From Angelakisella sp. (GTDB lineage: Bacteria; Bacillota; Clostridia; Oscillospirales; Ruminococcaceae): 13,983 nt of DNA. How positions within the stretch are numbered: position 1 is the stretch's first letter; every line of letters starts with the position of its first letter. A program made the position numbers and the translations under genes. Location: the NCBI GenBank assembly GCA_013316495.1, contig WSMP01000028.1:1-13983 (forward strand). The letters are read 5' to 3'. Shown here piece after piece: positions 1 to 6,784 of the stretch. The notes beneath the pieces were generated by a model. That model was not told where the DNA came from. It made no database searches and saw only the letters and a program-made list of their open reading frames with translations.

Positions 1-1349
1 CGGTGAACATCAAGACCTACGAGGTTATTGAGGACACTCCCCAAAGCGCCCCGGCCCAGGAGGCTCAGGCCGCCCCGGCCGGAAGCGGGGAGCCCTCTCC
101 GGCCAAGCCCGCCGCGGCCCCGGCTACTCCCGCTGCTTCCGCCCCCGCGGCGGCCGGCACCGGCAAGGTGAAGCAGAGCCTCGTCAGCGTCAACCAGTCC
201 AAGCTGGACCAGCTGATGGACCTGGTGGGGGAGATCGTCACCTCCGAATCCATGGTGGTGGGCAACCCCGAACTGCGGGGCCTGAAGCTGGATAACTTTC
301 ACAAATCCGCCCGCGAGCTGAGAAAGCTCACCGACGAGCTCCAGGACGTGGTCATGTCCATCCGCATGGTGCCCCTTTCCGGCGTTTTCCAGCGGATGAA
401 CCGCATCGTCCGGGATATGTGCAAAAAGCTGGATAAGGACGTGGATCTTATCACCGAGGGCGGCGATACCGAGGTGGACAAGACCATCAACGAAGCCATC
501 GGCGACCCCTTTATGCACATGATCCGCAACTCCATGGACCACGGCATCGAGCTGCCGGAGGAGCGCCTCCAAAAGGGCAAGCCCGCCAAGGGCCGCATTA
601 CCCTGGCCGCCAAAAACATCGGCGGGGAAATCGTCATTACCATTTCCGATGACGGACAGGGCCTGGATACCGACGTCCTGATGAAGAAGGCCCGCGCCAA
701 CGGCCTTCTCACCAAGCCGGAAAGTGAGTACACCGATAAGGAGATCTTCGGCTTCATCATGCTCCCCGGCTTTTCTACCAACAAGGAGGTCACCGAATTC
801 TCCGGCAGAGGCGTGGGGATGGACGTGGTCCGCCAAAATCTGGAGAAGGTGGGCGGTACCCTTTCCATTGATTCCAAGCGGGGGGAAGGCACCACCTTCA
901 CCATCAAGATCCCCCTCACCCTGGCGATTGTGGACGGCATGGAGCTGGCGGTGGGCAGCTCGGTCTTCACCCTGCCCATCACCTCCATCAAGCAGTCCTT
1001 CAAGCTCTCGGACGGCGGCCAGCTGGTTACCGACACCGACGGTTCGGAGATGATCATGCTTCGGGGCCAGTGCTATCCTCTCATCCGGCTGCACCAAATC
1101 TTTGGCATTGATACCCAGGTCACCGAGCTGACAGACGGTATCATTATGCAGATCGAAAACAGCGAGAAGGTGGCCTGCATCTTTGCCGACGAGCTTTTGG
1201 GGGAACAGCAGGTGGTGGTTAAGCCCTTCCCCAAGTTCCTCTCCAAGTACGAGATTAAGCAAATGGGCATTTCCGGCTGCACCATTTTGGGGGATGGCAG
1301 CATCAGCCTCATTTTGGACGCCAATAATCTGCTGAACAGCTACCGCTGA
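1..1349 (+). CDS. cheA: Chemotaxis histidine kinase CheA, 3' part (5' end outside window)
   Basis: CheA autophosphorylates on a histidine in response to receptors and passes the phosphate to CheY and CheB. The frame is open at the left edge and about 448 residues are visible; the P1 phosphotransfer domain and most or all of P2 lie outside. The GTG at base 3 is therefore not taken as a start. In order one sees an Ala/Pro-rich linker (about 11-54), the P3 dimerisation helices (about 58-120), the P4 ATPase domain (about 120-305) and a CheW-like P5 domain (about 308-448). ATP-binding boxes are intact: N box HMIRNSMDHG (172-181), G1 DDGQGLD (216-222), F box GFSTN (256-260) and G2 GRGVGMD (268-274). 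It ends in TGA, 17 bases before cheW, with which it is probably co-transcribed. Identification is secure; only completeness is unknown. Confidence 0.97.
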   Translation, partial: VNIKTYEVIEDTPQSAPAQEAQAAPAGSGEPSPAKPAAAPATPAASAPAAAGTGKVKQSLVSVNQSKLDQLMDLVGEIVTSESMVVGNPELRGLKLDNFHKSARELRKLTDELQDVVMSIRMVPLSGVFQRMNRIVRDMCKKLDKDVDLITEGGDTEVDKTINEAIGDPFMHMIRNSMDHGIELPEERLQKGKPAKGRITLAAKNIGGEIVITISDDGQGLDTDVLMKKARANGLLTKPESEYTDKEIFGFIMLPGFSTNKEVTEFSGRGVGMDVVRQNLEKVGGTLSIDSKRGEGTTFTIKIPLTLAIVDGMELAVGSSVFTLPITSIKQSFKLSDGGQLVTDTDGSEMIMLRGQCYPLIRLHQIFGIDTQVTELTDGIIMQIENSEKVACIFADELLGEQQVVVKPFPKFLSKYEIKQMGISGCTILGDGSISLILDANNLLNSYR

Positions 1350-1366
1350 GGAAAGGGGGAGTTACC

Positions 1367-1846
1367 GTGAGCATCGACACAAAAAACGTGTCGGAAGACG
1401 CCCTGGCGGATCTCCGGGGCCGTTACCTCACCTTCTTTATTGACAACACCTGCTATGGCATTGAGCTTCTGTACATTTCGGAAATCATCGGCATCCAGCC
1501 CATCACCCATATCCCCGGCCTGCCGGTATACTTCAAGGGCATCATCAACCTCCGGGGCAAGGTGGCCCCCATCATCGATGTCCGGCTGAAGTTCGGACAG
1601 GAGGAGCGGGCCTACGACGACAAAACCTGCATCATTATGGTGAATATTTCGGATATGCAGGTGGGCCTGATTGTGGACATGGTGGCGGACGTGGTCTCAA
1701 TGGACGACGCCCTGCGCAATCCTCCGCCGGATTCCGGCGCCCGCACCGGGGACCGTTACCTTTCCTCCATCGCCAATGTGGCGGGCAAGGTGGTCCTGAA
1801 CATCGACTGCGAAAAGTTTTTCCAAAGTGACCTGCGCCCCTATTGA
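1367..1846 (+). CDS. cheW: Chemotaxis adaptor protein CheW
   Basis: CheW is a cytoplasmic scaffold that links chemoreceptors to the P5 domain of CheA. The 159-residue protein is a single CheW domain of normal length. The conserved core GIINLRGKVAPIIDVRLKFG is present near residues 51-70, followed by the strand segment around VGLIVDMVADVV. The start is a GTG; a GGGGGAG Shine-Dalgarno sequence lies 5 bases upstream, and no ATG is better placed. It follows cheA by 17 bases and is followed by a probable terminator at 1854-1881, so it may end the cheA-cheW transcript. A CheV is ruled out because no receiver domain is attached. Confidence 0.96.
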   Translation: MSIDTKNVSEDALADLRGRYLTFFIDNTCYGIELLYISEIIGIQPITHIPGLPVYFKGIINLRGKVAPIIDVRLKFGQEERAYDDKTCIIMVNISDMQVGLIVDMVADVVSMDDALRNPPPDSGARTGDRYLSSIANVAGKVVLNIDCEKFFQSDLRPY

Positions 1847-1853
1847 TAACCCT

Positions 1854-1881
1854 GCTGCCCCTCTCTGGCGGGAGGGGCGGC
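1854..1881 (+). terminator. Probable terminator after cheW
   Basis: A GC-rich hairpin starts 7 bases after the cheW stop codon. The arms 1854-1863 and 1872-1881 pair over ten positions with one G-U wobble, and two further pairs can form inside, leaving a 4-base loop. The tail is ATCTTTCTCGTTCCCTTGTTT, which is T-rich but interrupted. A second, smaller hairpin (1905-1909 with 1916-1920, 6-base loop) follows. Partial read-through into cheR is possible. Confidence 0.6.
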
Positions 1882-1941
1882 ATCTTTCTCGTTCCCTTGT
1901 TTGGACGGCCCTTCCGCCGTTTGGGGGGCAAAAGGGACCTT

Positions 1942-1981
1942 TACCGAAGCCCGCAGGGAAAGTCGGTAACTTCGGTATAAA
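1942..1981 (+). promoter_or_regulatory. Inverted repeat overlapping a possible -10 box upstream of cheR
   Basis: TACCGAAG (1942-1949) and CTTCGGTA (1970-1977) form a perfect 8-base inverted repeat separated by 20 bases. The right arm overlaps TATAAA (1976-1981), which could be a -10 box about 38 bases before the cheR start. No convincing TTGACA-like -35 box is seen at normal spacing, and no SigD-type TAAA/GCCGATAA pair is seen. It could be an operator, an mRNA hairpin, or chance. Confidence 0.3.
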
Positions 1982-2018
1982 ATAGTAGGATACCATCACA
2001 AGGAAGGAGCGACCCCCT

Positions 2019-2858
2019 GTGTCCATGGAAAACACCGCGCCATCTAGAATGATTCGGATTACTGACAAAGAATTTCAGGACCTTACCTCCTTTGTCAAAT
2101 CCAAATATGGCATCGACCTCACCAAAAAGCGGGTGCTGATTGAAAGCCGCCTCTCCCACGAGCTGAGCCAGCGGGGCTGCAACAGCTTCCAGCAGTACCT
2201 GGACCTGGTGAAAAGCGACCAAAGCGGCAACGAGATGACCGCTATGCTTAATAAGCTTACCACCAACCTTTCCTTCTTTATGCGGGAAAAGGAGCACTTC
2301 ATCTTTCTGGAGAAGGAGGTCCTCCCCTTCTTTGAGAAGACCCGCCGGAATAACGAGTTCCGCATTTGGAGCGCAGGCTGTTCCTCCGGACAGGAGGCTT
2401 ATAATATCGCCATGCTCATCGACCAATACTTCGGTGCCCGCAAGGGCCGGTGGGATACCACCATCCTGGCAACCGATATCTCCATGCGGGTGCTCACCAA
2501 GGCCCAGAAGGGGATCTACACCGACCAGGAGCTTAGCGGCCTTCCCGCCAGCTGGCGCTCCAAGTACCTGGTCCCCCGCCCCGACGGCACCTTCCAGATC
2601 TGCGAGAAGATCCGTAAGGAAGTGGTGTTCCGTCCCGGCAACCTGATGGAGCCCTTCCACTTCAAGCGCCCCTTTGACCTGATCTTTTGCCGCAATGTGA
2701 TGATCTATTTCGATGGTCCCACCAAGGACGGCATCATCAATAAATTCTACGACTGGACCTCCGAGGGCGGATTCCTTTTCATCGGCCATTCGGAGAGCAT
2801 TGGCACCAACACCCGTTACCGGTATATTCAACCTGCAATCTACCAGAGAAGGAGCTGA
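2019..2858 (+). CDS. cheR: Chemotaxis protein methyltransferase CheR
   Basis: CheR transfers methyl groups from S-adenosylmethionine to glutamates on chemoreceptors, for adaptation. The 279-residue protein has the N-terminal helical CheR domain (about 12-75) and a Rossmann-type methyltransferase domain. Visible motifs are TTNLSFFMRE (81-90, with the conserved Arg and Glu), SAGCSSGQEAYN (118-129, the cofactor-binding loop, usually GEEPY), ATDIS (151-155) and RNVMIYF (225-231). The GTG start at 2019 has AGGAAGGAG about 9 bases upstream; the ATG two codons later is farther from it. The cheB start follows the stop by 5 bases, so the two genes form a unit. There is no sign of damage. Confidence 0.96.
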   Translation: MSMENTAPSRMIRITDKEFQDLTSFVKSKYGIDLTKKRVLIESRLSHELSQRGCNSFQQYLDLVKSDQSGNEMTAMLNKLTTNLSFFMREKEHFIFLEKEVLPFFEKTRRNNEFRIWSAGCSSGQEAYNIAMLIDQYFGARKGRWDTTILATDISMRVLTKAQKGIYTDQELSGLPASWRSKYLVPRPDGTFQICEKIRKEVVFRPGNLMEPFHFKRPFDLIFCRNVMIYFDGPTKDGIINKFYDWTSEGGFLFIGHSESIGTNTRYRYIQPAIYQRRS

Positions 2859-2863
2859 CCACC

Positions 2864-3949
2864 ATGACCAACGCCCGTACTGATAAAATCCGGCTGCTCA
2901 TTGTGGACGATTCTGTCTTCTTCCGCAAGGCATTGACCGAAGCCCTGGCCTCCGATCCCCGCATCCAGGTGATTGGCTCTGCGGTGGACGCCATGGATGC
3001 CATGGAAAAAATCAAAGCCCTGAAGCCGGACGTCGCTACCCTGGATGTGGAAATGCCCAAGCTCAACGGCATCGACTTCCTTAAGCAGCTGATGCCGGTA
3101 AATCCCCTGCCGGTGGTGGTGGTAAGCTCCGCCCCCATTCGGGTGTTGGACGCCCTCAGCGCCGGCGCGGTGGAGTTTGTCCGCAAGCCGGAGATAAAAG
3201 GCCCTGACGGGATGCGGCGCTTTATGTCCGAGCTGACCGTAAAAATCCATATTGCCGCTGCCGCTAAGGTGGCCCGGCGGGGTCCGGTTCGCTCCCCTGG
3301 GGTGCTTTCCTCCCCTGCCGCCGCTCCCGCCGCGGCCCATCCTCCCCTCACCCTGCGCAGGAGCTTCGGCACCGACGCCCCGATTATCGCCATCGGCGCT
3401 TCCACCGGCGGCACCGAAGCCATCCTGGAGGTGGTGCGGGATCTTCCCGCCAATACCCCCGGCGTGGTTATCGTCCAGCATATGCCCCCAGTTTTTACCA
3501 AGATGTACGCCCAGCGTTTGGACCGCATCTGCAAAATGTCGGTGAAGGAGGCGGAGCCTGGGGACCGGGTGGAGCAAGGGAAAATCATCATCGGCGCCGG
3601 GGAATACCATCTGCGCCTGGCCAAGGACGCTAAGGGCTATTACGTCCGCAGCGAGCAGGGGCCCAAGGTGAGCGGCCACTGCCCCTCGGTGGATGTTCTC
3701 TTTGATTCGGTGGCGGAGATCGCCAAGGGCAACGCCATGGGGGTCATCCTCACCGGCATGGGTGCCGATGGGGCCAAGGGCCTGCTGAAAATGCGCCAGG
3801 CCGGGGCCTACACCGTGGGCCAGGATAAGGAGACCTGCGTGGTCTACGGAATGCCCATGGTGGCCTTCAACAATGGCGCCGTCCAAAAGCAGTTCCCCCT
3901 GGGGGAGATTGGGGCAGAGATTGTCCGCCACCTTTCGATGCGGAAGTGA
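2864..3949 (+). CDS. cheB: Chemotaxis response regulator / protein-glutamate methylesterase CheB
   Basis: CheB removes methyl groups from receptors when phosphorylated by CheA, and opposes CheR. The 361-residue protein has a receiver domain (about 9-125) with acidic pair D15-D16, phosphoacceptor D61, S89 and K108. An Ala/Pro-rich linker spans about 134-165. The C-terminal methylesterase domain carries the complete catalytic triad: S180 in GASTGG, H206 in VQHMPP and D302 in GMGADG. The ATG start has AAGGAG 9 bases upstream, and only 5 bases separate it from cheR. It is the last gene on this strand before the convergent terminator. Family and length are normal. Confidence 0.97.
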   Translation: MTNARTDKIRLLIVDDSVFFRKALTEALASDPRIQVIGSAVDAMDAMEKIKALKPDVATLDVEMPKLNGIDFLKQLMPVNPLPVVVVSSAPIRVLDALSAGAVEFVRKPEIKGPDGMRRFMSELTVKIHIAAAAKVARRGPVRSPGVLSSPAAAPAAAHPPLTLRRSFGTDAPIIAIGASTGGTEAILEVVRDLPANTPGVVIVQHMPPVFTKMYAQRLDRICKMSVKEAEPGDRVEQGKIIIGAGEYHLRLAKDAKGYYVRSEQGPKVSGHCPSVDVLFDSVAEIAKGNAMGVILTGMGADGAKGLLKMRQAGAYTVGQDKETCVVYGMPMVAFNNGAVQKQFPLGEIGAEIVRHLSMRK

Positions 3950-3955
3950 GGAACC

Positions 3956-4019
3956 TTCTTCTTTTTCTTCTTGCAAAAGAAGAAAAAGAAGCAAAAAGAA
4001 GAATGGCCTTCTTTTTGCC
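3956..4019. repeat. Tandem A/T-rich hairpin element between cheB and cheD
   Basis: Two adjacent hairpins fill the start of the convergent gap. The first has perfect 15-base arms (3958-3972 and 3977-3991) around a GCAA tetraloop. The second has perfect 11-base arms (3991-4001 and 4008-4018) around a 6-base loop. All four arms share the 9-base word CTTCTTTTT or its complement, so arms can also pair with each other. One strand of each arm is almost pure pyrimidine. On the minus strand the second hairpin is followed by a T-rich tract and could act as a backup terminator for cheD. I infer, but cannot show, that this is a dispersed intergenic repeat. Confidence 0.7.
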
Positions 4020-4034
4020 AGACGGTGATAAAGG

Positions 4035-4066
4035 AAAACAGCTGGGGGGTTCCCCAGCTGTTTTTT
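4035..4066. terminator. Bidirectional intrinsic terminator between cheB and cheD
   Basis: The perfect 13-base arms 4035-4047 and 4052-4064 (AAAACAGCTGGGG and its complement) enclose a GGTT loop. On the plus strand the stem ends in TTTTTT (4061-4066), which terminates the cheR-cheB transcript. On the minus strand the tail is TTTTCCTTT, which would terminate the cheC-cheD end of the fla/che operon. It sits 17 bases beyond the cheD stop and 85 bases beyond the cheB stop. Confidence 0.93.
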
Positions 4067-4082
4067 CGGTTTGCGGTCCCCT

Positions 4083-4568
4083 TTACCAGAACCACTCGCC
4101 GCTCTTAGCCGATTTGATGTGCATGATGCCGTCCTCTGTATTAAAGAACAGCGTCCGTCCGTAGTCCTTTCCCGTATCCTCCGCGATGATGGGGATGCCC
4201 TGCTTCGCCAGGGCCTCCTTTACCGCCTGAACATTCCGCTGCCCAATGTTGGACAGGGAGCTGTTGTTTGCGGAGGCAAACATTCTCGCCCCTCCGGCGA
4301 TCTTTGCTGTCAACACCCTCTTGGTCGCCCCTCTTGCCACCATCTGCTGCACCAGCTTTGGGATAGCCGTATCCGCAAAGCGCGCGATTTGGATCGCTCC
4401 ATGGGTAACGGTGCTGTCCGGCAGCATGATGTGGGAAAGCCCTGCGATCTTTTTCACCCGGTCGTAGAGGCAGATCCCCACGCAGGAGCCCAATGCGTAT
4501 GTCACCAGAATATCCGGAGATTGGGCAACATTCAGGTCGGCGATTCCGACCTTGATGGTTGCACTCAT
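4083..4568 (-). CDS. cheD: Chemoreceptor glutamine deamidase CheD
   Basis: CheD deamidates receptor glutamines, and in Bacillus-type systems it also binds CheC and raises its phosphatase activity. The 161-residue protein has normal length. The catalytic residues are in place: T23, C29 in ALGSCVGICLYD and H46 in GLSHIMLP, with the same spacing as the known Thr/Cys/His set of Thermotoga CheD. KIAGGARMF, IGQRN and DTGKDYGRTLFF are further family motifs. The ATG overlaps the cheC stop as ATGA, so translation is probably coupled. It is the last gene of the minus-strand operon and is followed by the shared terminator. Confidence 0.96.
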   Translation of the reverse strand: MSATIKVGIADLNVAQSPDILVTYALGSCVGICLYDRVKKIAGLSHIMLPDSTVTHGAIQIARFADTAIPKLVQQMVARGATKRVLTAKIAGGARMFASANNSSLSNIGQRNVQAVKEALAKQGIPIIAEDTGKDYGRTLFFNTEDGIMHIKSAKSGEWFW

Positions 4569-5185
4569 AGTTCTATCCCCAGTTTCTCCATAATTTTTTC
4601 CAGCGACTCCACATCCGGAATCAGGAGGACATGGTTGGGAGCCTCCAGATCCTTGCCGCTGAATTTATCCTCGATGAAAATCATCTTGTCGCTGATGTTT
4701 GCGTAGTGGATGGCCGGCACGCTCAGGATCGCCCCCAGCATATCCACGCACATGGAAGGTACGGTAATGTCAATTTTGAACTCCGTAAGGGAGGCGATGG
4801 CGTTGACGTAGGAGGCTGCCATGATGTTGGCCACCTCCTGGAGGGCGGAATAGGCCATCTCGTCCAACTCGCCATCCTCTGGCGGCTCCTCCCCCAGGAG
4901 AGAACCCACCAGCTTGTTTGCAAAGTTCTGGTGGAGCAGGAACATGATCATCCCGTTCACGTCCCCCTCCAGGCAGAGGAGCAGTCCTACAATCATCTGC
5001 TCCGGTCCGCCCAGCTCCTCCATCACCCGCTCATATTCCAGGATGCGCACCGTAGGCACCGAAATATCAATCTGGTCCGCCAGCATCATCGCCAGGGAGG
5101 ATGCCGCGTTGCCGGCCCCGATGTTTCCAATCTCCCGCAGGGCATCAATGTGCATATCGTTCAGGTCACTATAGCTCTGTAGCAT
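4565..5185 (-). CDS. cheC: CheY-P phosphatase CheC
   Basis: CheC dephosphorylates CheY-P and partners with CheD in adaptation. The 206-residue protein carries two copies of the family active-site pattern D/S-X3-E-X2-N-X22-P. The first uses D14, E18, N21 and P44; the second uses S113, E117, N120 and P143. Both are intact, which fits CheC (two sites) and not CheX (one site). No FliN domain follows, so it is not FliY. The ATG has an excellent AAAGGAGGTGA site 6 bases upstream. Its last codons overlap cheD by 4 bases, and it follows the second rod gene by 29 bases. Confidence 0.96.
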   Translation of the reverse strand: MLQSYSDLNDMHIDALREIGNIGAGNAASSLAMMLADQIDISVPTVRILEYERVMEELGGPEQMIVGLLLCLEGDVNGMIMFLLHQNFANKLVGSLLGEEPPEDGELDEMAYSALQEVANIMAASYVNAIASLTEFKIDITVPSMCVDMLGAILSVPAIHYANISDKMIFIEDKFSGKDLEAPNHVLLIPDVESLEKIMEKLGIEL

Positions 5186-5214
5186 TCACTTTCACCTCCT
5201 TTATTCCTTCGCTT

Positions 5215-5985
5215 TTACCGCAGGTTGTTGATGACCTGCTCCAACTCGTCCGCTGTCTGCACCATCCGGGCGTTGAGCTGGAAGGCCCTTTGGCTGACGA
5301 TGACCCCCACCATCTCATCGGAAAGGTCCACCGCGGAGCGCTCCAGGGCGCCCTCCCGGATATTATAGATCCGGCCGGGGTAAACCTCCTTCTGGCTGCC
5401 GCTTCGCTTGCCGTTGATGGCTACCGCCGCCCCGGAGGTCTCGGTCTCCCGGAAGCACACCCCGCTGGAATGCTCCAGACCGTAGGGATTGGGAAAATCG
5501 TAGATGCCGATTTTATCCTTCAGGCCCTCCAGGTCGAAGGGGCCGTCATCGCTTTCTCTTGTAAGCTCCACCGGCTTGCCGTCGGGGCCCAGGACGTGGG
5601 AGCCGTCCCCCGTCACCAGATATCCCTTCTTCTTTCCCTCGATGCTGATGTCAAAGGCGCCGGCGCGGGTGTACTCAGTGGTTCCGTCGGGGCGGCGCAC
5701 CGCGAAAAGCCCGTCCCCGGTCATGGCAAAGTCCAGCTTCTCCCCGGTAATATCCAGGGGCCCCTGGCGGTAAACCAGGCGGGTGTCCTCAATCTTCACT
5801 CCATGGCCGGTGAGGGGTTCCTCCGGGGTGTTGACCGCCATGCGGGTGTACAGGAGGTCCGAAAACACCGATTGGTCCGGCTTGAAGCCAATGGTCCCGC
5901 TGTTTGCCACATTGTGGGCGACGCGGTTCATCGCCTCCTGGTAGGAGAGCATACCGGAAACGCCGTTATAAAAGGCGATCTTCAT
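5215..5985 (-). CDS. flgG: Flagellar rod / hook-basal body protein of the FlgF/FlgG family (second paralogue)
   Basis: Proteins of this family are exported through the flagellar type III system and form the rod. This one has 256 residues. The N-terminal rod motif is present (about residues 1-40, NVANSGTIGF in place of the usual NxANxxTPGF). The middle domain has TGDGLFAV near residues 88-95, and the C-terminal helix GALERSAVDLSDEM...SQRAFQ...TADELEQVINNLR is a good match to FlgG. AAAGGAG lies 9 bases before the ATG at 5985; an ATG 6 bases farther upstream runs at once into TGA. It lies 42 bases after its paralogue. FlgG is the best name from the C-terminus, but FlgF or FlhP is possible. Confidence 0.85.
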   Translation of the reverse strand: MKIAFYNGVSGMLSYQEAMNRVAHNVANSGTIGFKPDQSVFSDLLYTRMAVNTPEEPLTGHGVKIEDTRLVYRQGPLDITGEKLDFAMTGDGLFAVRRPDGTTEYTRAGAFDISIEGKKKGYLVTGDGSHVLGPDGKPVELTRESDDGPFDLEGLKDKIGIYDFPNPYGLEHSSGVCFRETETSGAAVAINGKRSGSQKEVYPGRIYNIREGALERSAVDLSDEMVGVIVSQRAFQLNARMVQTADELEQVINNLR

Positions 5986-6027
5986 TCCATCAAACTCCTT
6001 TCCCTATTCCTTCCAAAATGATTTATC

Positions 6028-6780
6028 TCACAGGGCCGCGATCTGCTGCGCCGCCTTCTGGTCGATGCGGTCAATGATCTGAAGGGCGGAGCTGCAGGAC
6101 TGGAAGGCCCGCTGCGCCTCCATCACCATGGCGTATTCCCGGTTCAGGTCGATGTTATTGCGCTCCAGCGCCCCCTGAATCACATGGGTGCTGGCGTCCA
6201 CCGGCAGATTCGCCTCCATATCCGCCACGGTGTACATCCCGTTGCGCTGCTCCTCAATCTGGGTCCCCTCCGGGGGGATGGTGAGCAGGAGGCGGTCCAC
6301 CACCTCGCCGGTGGCGTCGTAGATGGTGCCGTCGGTATCCACAATAAAATCAGAGGTGGGCAGCTCGATGATCCCCTCTTCCCCCATCACCAGTCCCCCG
6401 GCAGTAAGGGCAAGGCGGTTTTCCGCGTCCAGCTCGAAGGCGCCGTTGCGGGTGAGGTACTGGTTGCCGTCGGCGTCCTGGATGTTGAAGTAGCCCAGGC
6501 CGTCCAAGGCCATGTCGTAGGGACTGCCGGTCTCCTCCAGGGAGGAGGGGCTGTAATCCACCAGCACATCCTCCACCCGGCGCATGGGGCTGCCCACGCC
6601 GATGCGCCCGGTGTTCTGGCCCTCGATGCGGGTCAGAAGCTCGTGGTCAAAGGTGGTGGTCACCACGCGGGAGGCCCGAAAGCCCGGCGTCTTGGCATTG
6701 GCCATGTTGTTGGTGAGGACGTTCAGCGTCCTTTCGTTGGTCAGGATTCCCGACGCGGCGGTGTAAAACCCTCTCAGCAT
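6028..6780 (-). CDS. Flagellar rod / hook-basal body protein of the FlgF/FlgG (FlhO/FlhP) family (first paralogue)
   Basis: This 250-residue axial protein begins with a typical rod motif, MLRGFYTAASGILTNERTLN, followed by NNMANAKTPGF. The central part carries LDGLGYFNIQ and the C-terminus has IQGALERNNIDLNREY and EAQRAFQ. It ends in a DQKAAQQI-type tail and not in the NNLR tail of FlgG. Bacillus FlhO/FlhP and clostridial FlgG1/FlgG are likewise found as adjacent pairs, and downstream of the flagellar sigma gene in clostridia. The start lies 4 bases after the sigD stop, with AAGGA from the end of sigD as its ribosome site, so it is translationally linked to sigD. Which of FlgF, FlhO or FlhP it matches best cannot be settled by eye. 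Confidence 0.88.
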   Translation of the reverse strand: MLRGFYTAASGILTNERTLNVLTNNMANAKTPGFRASRVVTTTFDHELLTRIEGQNTGRIGVGSPMRRVEDVLVDYSPSSLEETGSPYDMALDGLGYFNIQDADGNQYLTRNGAFELDAENRLALTAGGLVMGEEGIIELPTSDFIVDTDGTIYDATGEVVDRLLLTIPPEGTQIEEQRNGMYTVADMEANLPVDASTHVIQGALERNNIDLNREYAMVMEAQRAFQSCSSALQIIDRIDQKAAQQIAAL

Positions 6781-6784
6781 AGTC

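Noticed and set aside
118..175. The Ala/Pro-rich stretch in CheA as a foreign insertion
   Set aside because: It is a normal flexible linker before the dimerisation domain; a similar Ala/Pro-rich linker occurs in CheB here.
2370..2405. CheR cofactor loop GQEAY in place of GEEPY as a sign of lost activity
   Set aside because: The second Glu and the other motifs are kept, and GQE variants occur in otherwise normal CheR proteins.
1941..2831. A 296-codon open frame on the minus strand opposite cheR
   Set aside because: cheR motifs on the plus strand are clear and the antisense frame has no recognisable domain.
2840..3994. A 384-codon open frame on the minus strand opposite cheB
   Set aside because: cheB has a full catalytic triad and receiver site on the other strand. 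The antisense product is low in complexity and has no family features.
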